Part shown: positions 42,990 to 49,445 of the stretch, piece by piece | Layout of the letters: each line of letters opens with the position of its first letter | Numbering within the stretch: the stretch's first letter is position 1 | Origin: JALZKA01 sp963701205 | GTDB lineage: Bacteria > Actinomycetota > Thermoleophilia > Solirubrobacterales > 70-9 | NCBI GenBank assembly: GCA_963701205.1 | Contig: OY969575.1 | Span: 124,001-188,000 of the forward strand | Direction of reading: 5' to 3' | Length of the DNA: 64,000 nt | Program-made: the position numbers and the translations under genes | The notes under the pieces: generated by a model | Databases searched by the model: none | What the model saw: the letters and a program-made list of their open reading frames with translations, nothing else | Told to the model about the DNA's origin: nothing

Positions 42990-43160
42990 CACGGGCAGGC
43001 CATCTGCGAGCCAGGCCTGGAATCCACCCACGACATCCGTCGCGTTCAGGCCGAAGCGACGGAGTGTTGCCCTGCGAGGCTCGATTGGTAGCCCTCGTCG
43101 CAGAGCAGAATGATCGTCCGCGAGGAAGTCCGCAAAGCCGCCGAGCTCTCGGAGTAGGAA
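42990..43160 (-). pseudogene. rhodanese-domain remnant
   Basis: The minus strand encodes the end of a sulfurtransferase domain: LRELGGFADFLADD, then one frame over ILLCDEGYQSSLA (active-site Cys loop), then back to ATLRRFGLNATDVVGGFQAW-LADGLPV. Two compensating indels within about 45 nt keep an open frame but destroy the catalytic loop. The N-terminal half is absent. Confidence 0.5.
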
Positions 43161-43190
43161 GCCCAGCCCCGTCCACATCGCAACCGCCCA

Positions 43191-43211
43191 GGTGGGCAAC
43201 GGATGGGCAAC
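43191..43211 (+). repeat. 21-nt direct repeat, copy A
   Basis: Two tandem units, GGTGGGCAAC and GGATGGGCAAC, identical to 44235-44255. Each lies downstream of a gene or remnant and before a new segment of the array, so they may mark recombination joints. Confidence 0.6.
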
Positions 43212-43316
43212 ACACCACCCACAACCAGCCGCAACTGGGCGCGTACGCTTCACACATGGACACGCACGGCCCGTGCGGTTAGGCCCCACCAGCCGCAACC
43301 AGCCGCAACTTCAGGG

Positions 43317-43363
43317 GCGGAATCACAATCCGCGTGTCGGGGGTTCGAGTCCCTCCCCCGGCA
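43317..43363 (+). repeat. tRNA-Met 3'-half fragment, copy 2
   Basis: Matches 41443-41489 of the tRNA at 46 of 47 bases; the single change is in the anticodon (CAT to CAC). The 37 nt behind it, including the GATACT block, also match the region behind the true tRNA at 33 of 37. No 5' half, so it is not a working tRNA. Confidence 0.85.
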
Positions 43364-43400
43364 TGACAGAACGGGCGTGAAGCGAGATACTGAATGGGCG

Positions 43401-43802
43401 ATGTCGCAGGAGAACGTGGATGTGGTACGGCGCTGGCTCGAGGCCTACAACCGGCGGGATATCGAGGAATTGCTCGAACTCTCCGATCCGGATATCGAGT
43501 TTCGCTCGATCTTCGCCCAGATCGAGTCGGGTGGTGCCTTTCGCGGGGAAACAGGCGTCTACGAGTACTTCAAGACAATCGGTGATGCCTACGAAACGTT
43601 CCAAGTCCTGCAGGATGAGTTCCGCGACGCGGGAGCGGCGGTGTGGCTTTCGGCGCAAGCCGTATGGACCGGCAGGGGGAGCGGGGCAAGTGACACGACT
43701 CGAATTGCCGTCGTCGTCTGGCTGCGGAAGGCAAAGGTGATGCGAGTCGAGACGTTTACAGGCCGCGCCGCGGCCCTCGAAGCCGCCGGGCTTGAGGAGT
43801 AG
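43401..43802 (+). CDS. NTF2/SnoaL-like protein, array copy 3
   Basis: 133 residues, MSQENVDVVRRWLEAYNRRD ... AALEAAGLEE. Start 9 nt behind GATACT (43386-43391), in a block duplicated together with the tRNA 3' half. Fold segments: LLELSDPDIEFRSIFAQIES, GETGVYEYFKTIGDAYETFQ, ARDAGAAVWLSAQAV-type strand, and VVVWLRKAKVMRVETFTGRA. No catalytic residues can be assigned. Followed 3 nt later by copy 4 with the same coupling as copies 1 and 2, which suggests the pair was duplicated as a unit and then diverged. Confidence 0.8.
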   Translation: MSQENVDVVRRWLEAYNRRDIEELLELSDPDIEFRSIFAQIESGGAFRGETGVYEYFKTIGDAYETFQVLQDEFRDAGAAVWLSAQAVWTGRGSGASDTTRIAVVVWLRKAKVMRVETFTGRAAALEAAGLEE

Positions 43803-43805
43803 ACA

Positions 43806-44204
43806 ATGTCGCAGGAGAACCAACAAGTCGTTCGGGCGATGTTCGACGCATTCTCGCGTGGCGACACACCCGCGATGCTCAAGCTGGCCGACCCGAGCGT
43901 TGTCTTCACTCCGATCCCGGATGCACCGGACGTCCAGGACTTCCACGGGCACGAAGGTCTGTTGCGAGGCATAGCCCAGACGACAGAGATTTGGGACGAC
44001 TTCTCCGCCGAGCTCTGCGAGATGCGCGACTTTGACGACCACGTTCTTGCTTCGCTGCGGTGGTGGGGGCGTGGACCGAGCAGCGGGATACAGATGGAAG
44101 TCGACGTTTACGCCCTCGTCACCTTCTATGAAGGCAAGATCGTCCGCTGGCAATTTTTCGCGTCTGGGCAGCAGGCCCTCGAAGCCGCCGGGCTGTCGGA
44201 ATAG
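43806..44204 (+). CDS. NTF2/SnoaL-like protein, array copy 4
   Basis: 132 residues, MSQENQQVVRAMFDAFSRGD ... QALEAAGLSE. The segment IPDAPDVQDFHGHEGLLRGI parallels SPTMPDAQTFHGHEGFITAI of copy 2, so copies 2 and 4 are the closer pair, as are 1 and 3 by position. Ends with strands RGPSSGIQMEVDVYALVTFY and GKIVRWQFFASGQ. A strong hairpin follows directly (44208-44236). Confidence 0.8.
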   Translation: MSQENQQVVRAMFDAFSRGDTPAMLKLADPSVVFTPIPDAPDVQDFHGHEGLLRGIAQTTEIWDDFSAELCEMRDFDDHVLASLRWWGRGPSSGIQMEVDVYALVTFYEGKIVRWQFFASGQQALEAAGLSE

Positions 44205-44207
44205 CAG

Positions 44208-44236
44208 CCTCAGCGGCTCGCATCGAGCCGCTGAGG
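44208..44236 (+). terminator. hairpin after NTF2 copies 3-4
   Basis: CCTCAGCGGCTCG, loop CAT, CGAGCCGCTGAGG: a perfect 13-bp stem starting 3 nt after the stop codon. There is no T-run, so termination, if any, would be of the T-less actinobacterial type. Confidence 0.5.
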
Positions 44237-44255
44237 TGGGCAACGGATGGGCAAC
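44235..44255 (+). repeat. 21-nt direct repeat, copy B
   Basis: Identical to 43191-43211; begins in the last bases of the hairpin. Confidence 0.6.
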
Positions 44256-44341
44256 GCACGCCATCGCAGCTGACGACCGGCGCCACGCCTGTGTGACAGA
44301 TGTTCCACAACGGGACACGACAGCCGGTTTAGAGTTGCCGC

Positions 44342-45013
44342 ATGAGAGGTCATCTCGCGTTTCGGCAAGTTGGGATCGGCTTCGGCGTCATCGCCGCGTC
44401 GGTCGTCGTGGCGGCCTGGAGTGGATGCGGCGGCGACGAATCGTCCGACACCGACGCATCCGCATCTGGGCTCACGGAACAGCTCGTGGACGCGGGCGAA
44501 ATCGGGCTGGAGTCAGAGCGAGAGTTCGAATGGGACAACCCCACCGACTTCGTCACCCAGGGGGTGTTCTTCGCGCAGGAGACCGCGCCATCTGAGCTGA
44601 TCGGCGAGGTTGAAGAGGCCGGCTTCCAGTCGGCCGCAGGCGCGGCGCTCAAGGATGAGAAGGGCGAGGTCTTCGCGTTCGTCGGCGTCGCTGCCTTCGA
44701 CTCCGAGGAGGGGGCTGCTGACGGTCTCGCAACGTTCCACGCCGAGGACCTCAAGCCCCCCTGCTTCGGAGCGTGCGTGGTTGCGCCGGCCGAGCGCGCG
44801 GCCAAAGGGATCCCGGACTCCGCATCGGTGCACCAAGTTCCGAGCAAGAGCAAGCCACCCCCCGGTCTGTTTCCGTTCGAGGGCTTCCTGACTGAGTTCA
44901 GGGTCGGCAACAAGGTCTACCTCTTCCAGATGAGCGGCCCGCCCGGCCTATCCGAGGACGATTACGACGCCGACCTCAAGGCCGTCTACGAGCACGTGTC
45001 GGCCAGTCAGTAG
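44342..45013 (+). CDS. putative lipoprotein
   Basis: 223 residues. Signal peptide MRGHLAFRQVGIGFGVIAAS then VVVAAWSGCGGDESSDTDAS: lipobox WSGC at about residue 29 and a Ser/Asp-rich spacer, so probably lipid-anchored outside the membrane. The body is mixed alpha/beta with one Cys pair (PPCFGACVV) and a VYLFQMSGPP strand near the end. No family is recognised. A TAGAGT -10-like box ends 6 nt before the ATG. Composition and codon use match the neighbours, and the frame is intact. Confidence 0.65.
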   Translation: MRGHLAFRQVGIGFGVIAASVVVAAWSGCGGDESSDTDASASGLTEQLVDAGEIGLESEREFEWDNPTDFVTQGVFFAQETAPSELIGEVEEAGFQSAAGAALKDEKGEVFAFVGVAAFDSEEGAADGLATFHAEDLKPPCFGACVVAPAERAAKGIPDSASVHQVPSKSKPPPGLFPFEGFLTEFRVGNKVYLFQMSGPPGLSEDDYDADLKAVYEHVSASQ

Positions 45014-45058
45014 CCAGGCCCAGTCCAACGGGCGATACTGATTAAGGAGACGGCGACG

Positions 45059-45166
45059 ATGGCGTTCTACAGTGGTCAGATACACCCTCGAATCAGCAAC
45101 GCCGCCTGTGGGATGAAGACGAACGACGCTCTGCGCGAGCGCGTGTGCGACGGGCTCGCGCTGTAG
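45059..45166 (+). pseudogene. truncated class I SAM methyltransferase (N-terminal 35 residues)
   Basis: ATG 45059 with AAGGAG at 45044-45049 and GATACT at 45034-45039 gives MAFYSGQIHPRISNAACGMK, then TNDALRERVCDGLAL and a stop. From memory this is the start of an actinobacterial methyltransferase in which RERVCxGL is followed by the SAM motif VEIGFGSG. Here the gene ends exactly before that motif, so it is cut, not merely short. Its promoter block is the same as that of the NTF2 genes. Confidence 0.5.
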
Positions 45167-45391
45167 AGCTCGGACCCGAGGACGTGGACCGGACGTTTTG
45201 CGCCGCGTGCGATTCAGGCAAGAATCGGCGGCCCTGCCCATGGACTCGACCAGCCGCAACCAACCGCCGAATGGTAATCCGCGTGTCGGGGGTTCGAGTC
45301 CCTCCCCGGCATGACAGGCCAAGCCAAATTCCTCGGCCCACCAATCCTGGGGTAGCTCCGGCAGGCCGGGACGCGAGATACTGCGCGGGCG
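45167..45391 (+). other. junction region with tRNA fragment, no gene
   Basis: Contains ACCAGCCGCAAC (45249-45260), also found before the other tRNA fragment (43288-43299), the tRNA fragment itself, and the GATACT block at 45377-45382. No protein is encoded. Confidence 0.5.
45269..45311 (+). repeat. tRNA-Met 3'-half fragment, copy 3
   Basis: Matches the tRNA from the anticodon arm to the 3' end, with two changes in the anticodon (CAT to GGT) and one C missing from the final C-run. Like copy 2 it has no 5' half. Confidence 0.85.
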
Positions 45392-45793
45392 GTGTCACAG
45401 GAACACATCAAGACGTTCTCGGACCACATCACCGCCTTCAACCGAGGCGAATACGACGCTGCGCTCGAGTTCCTCGACCCAGAGATCGAGTGGCGCATGC
45501 CGAGCATCGTTCCGGATACTCCCGAGACTGTCCGTGGCCATCAAGCCGTGCGTGAATCGTGGAAGCTCGCGGATGAGACCTTCGGAGACTTTGCCTTCGA
45601 GGTCGTCGAAATGGAGGATCTTGGAGCGCGCGCCTTCGGGCGTCTTCATGTCGCCGGTCGCGGAAAGCAAAGCGGCGTAAGCACGGAAATGAGCGTCTAC
45701 GTCGTCGTGGCGTTCAAAGCTGGGTTGATTGCGCGAATCGACTGGTTGCAGAGCCGGTCTAAGGCCCTCCAAGCCGCCGGGCTGTCGGAGTAG
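45392..45793 (+). CDS. NTF2/SnoaL-like protein, array copy 5
   Basis: 133 residues from GTG 45392 (MSQEHIKTFSDHITAFNRGE ... KALQAAGLSE), 9 nt behind GATACT. Central segments EFLDPEIEWRMPSIVPDTPE, RGHQAVRESWKLADETFGDF, FEVVEMEDLGARAFGRLHVA and a final strand LIARIDWLQSRSKA. The ligand is unknown. It follows tRNA fragment copy 3 by 80 nt and is more diverged from copies 1-4 than they are from one another. Confidence 0.8.
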   Translation: MSQEHIKTFSDHITAFNRGEYDAALEFLDPEIEWRMPSIVPDTPETVRGHQAVRESWKLADETFGDFAFEVVEMEDLGARAFGRLHVAGRGKQSGVSTEMSVYVVVAFKAGLIARIDWLQSRSKALQAAGLSE

Positions 45794-45838
45794 AGCCGCG
45801 CACGGGTGCATCCACGCCGGCTCTCGTCTATGAGTGGT

Positions 45839-46291
45839 TCATGTCTTGTGAGCGACCCACTTAAGCTTGCCGGAATCACAAATGCCCTTCGGGGGTCCGG
45901 CGTCCTGTCTGTTCCTGAGGGTTCCGCTCGCCCTGCCATCTCGCTTCAGGTGGCCACTGAGGCGATACCTGAGCGTGTCGCCGCCCCTCCTGCGCTCGCT
46001 TCGGTTCTCGCCCGATCCTGTGAGCGCATTGAAAGACCGATGGCGAACCTTCACCGGCGGATCCCAGGTCAGTTGGAAGCCGAAGAGACTTGGACCGTTC
46101 TCGCACATGAATTCACCGGTGGTGTACGAGTCGGTGAGCTTTCGCTTTCCGGCTACCTTGTGAAATGTCAGCTGGACGGTTGAGCCCGGCTGGCCCTTGA
46201 TGTGCCCTTTGTACTCGGCTGCAGGAGCCGGTACGACGGAAAGTCCGGCAAACCCAACAGCGATCAGCGCCACGGTCATCGGTCTTCGCAT
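45839..46291 (-). CDS. small secreted beta-rich protein
   Basis: 150 residues from ATG 46291 with GGAGGG 6 nt before it; upstream codons are rejected. Signal peptide MRRPMTVALIAVGFAGLSVV-PAPAAEYKG; the mature body has YKGHIKGQPGSTVQLTFHKV, a Cys (EFMCENGP), LSGHLKRDGRASGTLRNRQD and the end CDSGKLKWVAHKT. The order 'G.I.G.....V.F.V', one mid Cys and a C-terminal CDTGxLxWxA motif is a family I know only as hypothetical secreted proteins of this class. It converges on NTF2 copy 5. Confidence 0.6.
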   Translation of the reverse strand: MRRPMTVALIAVGFAGLSVVPAPAAEYKGHIKGQPGSTVQLTFHKVAGKRKLTDSYTTGEFMCENGPSLFGFQLTWDPPVKVRHRSFNALTGSGENRSERRRGGDTLRYRLSGHLKRDGRASGTLRNRQDAGPPKGICDSGKLKWVAHKT

Positions 46292-46471
46292 CTTGACCCT
46301 CCTATACGCGGAGCAGAATCGGTGGGAAAGGCCCACCGACCACACACTTTATCCATTGCATTCGCCTGAAGGGGGCCTTCGGCAACGAATCCCGCCAACC
46401 TTCCTATCCGCGGGCATGGGATGGTTTGAGCCCTGCCACCAGCACGACGAAATGGGGATACTGAGTAGGCG

Positions 46472-46885
46472 ATGTCGGAGAAGCGCGAGTTGTGCGCCGG
46501 GCACACGCCGAGTTTCTGACCGGACTCGCTCGTGGCGATTTCGCTGCGACTTTTGACGCTGGCACCAGCTCCCCCCACTTCGAATGGGTTCTGCCTACCC
46601 AGGCCCCGGCCTGAGGCCGGTGTACAAGGGCCGGGAAGCGTGGGTCGAATTCATACGCACTTGGACCGAGGACTTCGACTGGTCGATCGAGCTCGAGCAA
46701 GCGATCGATGCGGGTGACGGACGCCTTGTCGTGACATATCGCCAGCGCGCGGTCGGCAAAGGGAGCGGGGTGCCGGTCGAGTTGGTGATGGGTGCGGTCT
46801 GGACAGTCGAGAGCGGCCAGGTGATCCGGGCGGAGAACTTTCTCGATCCCGCCGAGGCCTTCGAAGCCGCCGGGCTGGGAATTAG
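46472..46885 (+). pseudogene. NTF2/SnoaL-like protein, array copy 6, three frameshifts
   Basis: ATG 46472 lies 9 nt behind GATACT (46457-46462). The protein reads MSEKREL, shifts near 46492 into VRRAHAEFLTGLARGDFAAT-FDAGTSSPHFEWVLPTQAP, shifts again near 46609 into VYKGREAWVEFIRTWTEDFD, VTYRQRAVGKGSGVPVELVM and VIRAENFLDPAEAFEAAGL, and needs a third indel to reach the stop TAG at 46883-46885. All three are single-base indels with no nonsense codons. Confidence 0.7.
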
Positions 46886-46947
46886 CGGGGTCGAAAACAC
46901 TCCCCGGCGGGACAACAAACGTCCTGAGGAGGGATACTGCGTGGGCG

Positions 46948-47355
46948 ATGTCAGCGGAGAACGTGGAGATCGTGCGGAGGGTCTACGAGGCGGCAGCTTC
47001 CCGCGACGCGGCGGCCATCATGGCCCTCTACGACCCACAGGTCGAGTTGGATGCGTCCGCGCTGGGCATCAACAGCAGCGACGGGGGTGTCTTCCGGGGA
47101 CACGCGGGCCTCCGGAACATGTTCCGCGAGTGGCATGAGGCATGGGGAGAGATCGAGTACTCGTACGAGGAGTTAATCGACGCCGGTGAACAGGTGGTTT
47201 CGGTCGTGACCAGACACGCGCGCGGGCGATCCAGCGGTATAGACGTCGAAAGATCGTTCGCCCTCCTCTGGACACTCCATGACGGCAGGGTGATCCGGGT
47301 GGTCTGGTTCTTGGACCGTACCGAAGCCCTCCAAGCCGCCGGGCTGCAGAAATGA
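46948..47355 (+). CDS. NTF2/SnoaL-like protein, array copy 7
   Basis: 135 residues, MSAENVEIVRRVYEAAASRD ... EALQAAGLQK, 9 nt behind GATACT (46933-46938). Includes YDPQVELDASALGINSSDGG, HAGLRNMFREWHEAWGEIEY, IDAGEQVVSVVTRHARGRSS and VIRVVWFLDRTEALQAAG. It has the widest version of the pocket segment. The universal stress gene follows 25 nt later with its own GATACT box. Confidence 0.8.
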   Translation: MSAENVEIVRRVYEAAASRDAAAIMALYDPQVELDASALGINSSDGGVFRGHAGLRNMFREWHEAWGEIEYSYEELIDAGEQVVSVVTRHARGRSSGIDVERSFALLWTLHDGRVIRVVWFLDRTEALQAAGLQK

Positions 47356-47380
47356 CGCAGAAGCTGGATACTGGACCTCG

Positions 47381-47806
47381 ATGATTACTACCGTGGCGGT
47401 TGGAACCGACGGATCGGAATCGGCAACCGAAGCCGTCATGGAGGCGGCCGAAATCGCGCGACGCTTTGGGGCCAAACTGGTGCTCCTTAGTGCCTTCGAG
47501 CGCTCGAAGGGCTCCTCTGCAGCCAGGTCCCCGAACGTCGAGCTGCAGTGGATTTCGAACTCGTCGGCCCGAGTGAGATCGATCCTTGAGCGCATCGCGG
47601 AGGACCTGGGCAAGGACGGAATTGACTGCGAGACGCGTGCCGATGAGGGCGATGCGGGCGAGGTACTCGTGCGGCTTGCCGAGGAATGCGGGGCCGATCT
47701 TCTGGTGATCGGCAATAAGGGGATGAAGCGCCGAGTACTAGGCAGCGTCCCGAATACGGTCACGCACAACGCGAGCTGCTCGGTTTTGGTGGTCAAGACC
47801 ACATAG
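47381..47806 (+). CDS. universal stress protein
   Basis: 141 residues: MITTVAVGTDGSESATEAVM, ARRFGAKLVLLSAFER, TRADEGDAGEVLVRLAEECG and the ATP-binding-type end ADLLVIGNKGMKRRVLGSVP-NTVTHNASCSVLVVK (G-x2-G-x9-G-S/T pattern). A single-domain UspA fold that likely binds ATP. GATACT at 47367-47372, 8 nt before the ATG, suggests it is expressed like the neighbouring NTF2 genes and may have captured their promoter. Confidence 0.88.
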   Translation: MITTVAVGTDGSESATEAVMEAAEIARRFGAKLVLLSAFERSKGSSAARSPNVELQWISNSSARVRSILERIAEDLGKDGIDCETRADEGDAGEVLVRLAEECGADLLVIGNKGMKRRVLGSVPNTVTHNASCSVLVVKTT

Positions 47807-47828
47807 AGACAGATCGCTCCCGACGCGA

Positions 47829-47886
47829 GATACGGCCCTTCTGGGAGCGCAACACGGCACTCGAACTCGCCGGTCTGTCGGACTAA
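47829..47886 (+). pseudogene. NTF2 cassette reduced to promoter box plus C-terminal tail
   Basis: GATAC at 47829-47833 is followed at once by codons FWERNTALELAGLSD and a stop. The tail is the family ending (xALEAAGLSE); everything between promoter and tail is missing, as expected from an internal deletion. Confidence 0.5.
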
Positions 47887-47982
47887 GCCCCGCGGATCGT
47901 TCTTTCTCTCGTCTCATTTATCAGACAGCCGAGCCCGTCCAGTCCTTTTGCACTGAACGTCGGCGCCGCCTCGGTCGCCGCA

Positions 47983-48011
47983 TTGACGCCTGACTGCAAC
48001 CGGCGTAGGCT
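47983..48011 (+). promoter_or_regulatory. promoter of the propeller gene
   Basis: TTGACG (47983-47988), 17-nt spacer, TAGGCT (48006-48011), then 6 nt to the ATG at 48018: a complete sigma-70-type promoter that would yield a leaderless mRNA. Confidence 0.6.
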
Positions 48012-48017
48012 CTATCC

Positions 48018-49316
48018 ATGCAGCAAAAGGAGCTCCCGCGGATTGGCCCGCGAGCGCGACTAGGGGGCGCAGCCTTGGCCGTGCTGGTCGCACTGTCCGT
48101 GCTTCCAGCCACAGCCGCCGGGCCGAAAACGCGCCTTGCAAGCCAGGGAAACACCGGGGAACCGGCCGCGAACGGCAGCGACGCTAGCGCAATCTCGGGA
48201 AACGGCGCGGTCGCGGCCTTCATCTCCAATTCAGACAACTTGCCCCAGGGAGACGGCACCACGGTGCAGGTGTACGTGCGCGACTTCGACGCCGAGAAGA
48301 CGCGGCCCGCGAGCCGCGCGTCAAACGGGGAAGTGGCTGACGAGGACAGCAGGGAGCCGTGGCTCTCGGCGTCCGGTCGCCTCGTGGCGTTCAGTTCGAG
48401 GGCGACGAACCTGCCGGCGGGCGACGGATCCATCGTTCAGGTGTATATGCATGACCGTGTCACGGGGAAGACGCGACTGGTCTCGAAGACGTCTGCCGGT
48501 GTGGCGGGCGACGCCAGTTCCCGCGTCCCGAGCCTCTCCGGCAATGGGCGGTACGTCGCATTCGCATCCAGCGCCGGGAACCTGCCGGGGGCGGACTCAA
48601 TCGACAGTGGCCTCTACATTCACGACCGCAAGAGGCGCAAGACCCGACTCGGCAGTAAAGCCGCCGACGGGACTCCTGTCGAGGCCATCGACGGCCAGAT
48701 CTCAGGCGACGGCAATCACCTCGTGTTCCAGTCGAACGCAAGCGAGCTGCCACAGGGGGATGGGGACACCTACCGCGTCTATGTGAAGGACCTTCGCAGC
48801 GGCACGGTGCGACTGGCGAGCGCAACCTCCGCGGGCCTGCCCGCAAACGATAATTGCGGGGACGAAGCCCTGTCCAATGACGGCTCGGCCGCCGTCTTCA
48901 CTTGCTACGCCGACAACATGCCCGGCGGCGACGGCGTAACCAGGCTCGTGTACATCCGTGACCTCGTAAATGGAACCACCCGCCTCGTGAGTAAAAGCAA
49001 CAGCGGCGACGCTGCCGAAGAGGCCGCCTACGACCCGTTCATCTCAGGTAACGGCAAGATCGTGAACTTCTACACATTCTCAAACAACTTGCCGGGCTTG
49101 GATGACGTGGAGGACGTCTACGTCTACACCGTGACCAAGAGGAGGGTCGCCCTGGCCAGTCGCAACTCGGCCGGTCAGGCCGTGGAGGACGACAGCGAGG
49201 CATATCCGCCATCGCTTTCGCGAAACGGGGCCTACATTGTTTTCCGGACCAACGGCGACAATCTCCCGGGGAGCGGCTCCGGCACGCAGCTCTACAGGCG
49301 TGGGCCCCTTCGCTAG
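48018..49316 (+). CDS. secreted seven-bladed beta-propeller protein (TolB/WD40-like)
   Basis: 432 residues. Signal peptide with core LGGAALAVLVALSVLPATAA, then seven similar units of about 55 residues, each with TRLASQ/TRLVSK-type strand, 'xSGNGxxVAFxSxAxNLPxGD' and 'xVYVxD': for example FISNSDNLPQGDGTTVQVYV, FSSRATNLPAGDGSIVQVYM and FASSAGNLPGADSIDSGLYI. The repeated D-G/N turns look like calcium or structural loops. No enzymatic domain and no cell-wall anchor are visible, so it is probably released or loosely bound. Own promoter; single-gene transcript. Confidence 0.75.
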   Translation: MQQKELPRIGPRARLGGAALAVLVALSVLPATAAGPKTRLASQGNTGEPAANGSDASAISGNGAVAAFISNSDNLPQGDGTTVQVYVRDFDAEKTRPASRASNGEVADEDSREPWLSASGRLVAFSSRATNLPAGDGSIVQVYMHDRVTGKTRLVSKTSAGVAGDASSRVPSLSGNGRYVAFASSAGNLPGADSIDSGLYIHDRKRRKTRLGSKAADGTPVEAIDGQISGDGNHLVFQSNASELPQGDGDTYRVYVKDLRSGTVRLASATSAGLPANDNCGDEALSNDGSAAVFTCYADNMPGGDGVTRLVYIRDLVNGTTRLVSKSNSGDAAEEAAYDPFISGNGKIVNFYTFSNNLPGLDDVEDVYVYTVTKRRVALASRNSAGQAVEDDSEAYPPSLSRNGAYIVFRTNGDNLPGSGSGTQLYRRGPLR

Positions 49317-49445
49317 TCGCTCTCGAGGCAGCGGTGGATAGCAACACCGTCGACGGCTTCCGGCACGGAACATGGTGTAGGTGAACTCAGCTGCGTTGAT
49401 AGTTGCCGGGTTCGCAGGTGTCCGCAACGCATTTAGACTCAACCA
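49317..49445. other. intergenic with -10 box TAGACT
   Basis: TAGACT (49434-49439) ends 6 nt before the GTG of the next gene. Nothing else is seen. Confidence 0.35.

Noticed and set aside
43105..43156. Plus-strand codons VREEVRKAAELSE plus stop, resembling an NTF2-family tail
   Set aside because: The opposite strand reads as a rhodanese domain over the same bases with better and longer similarity, so the tail is probably chance.
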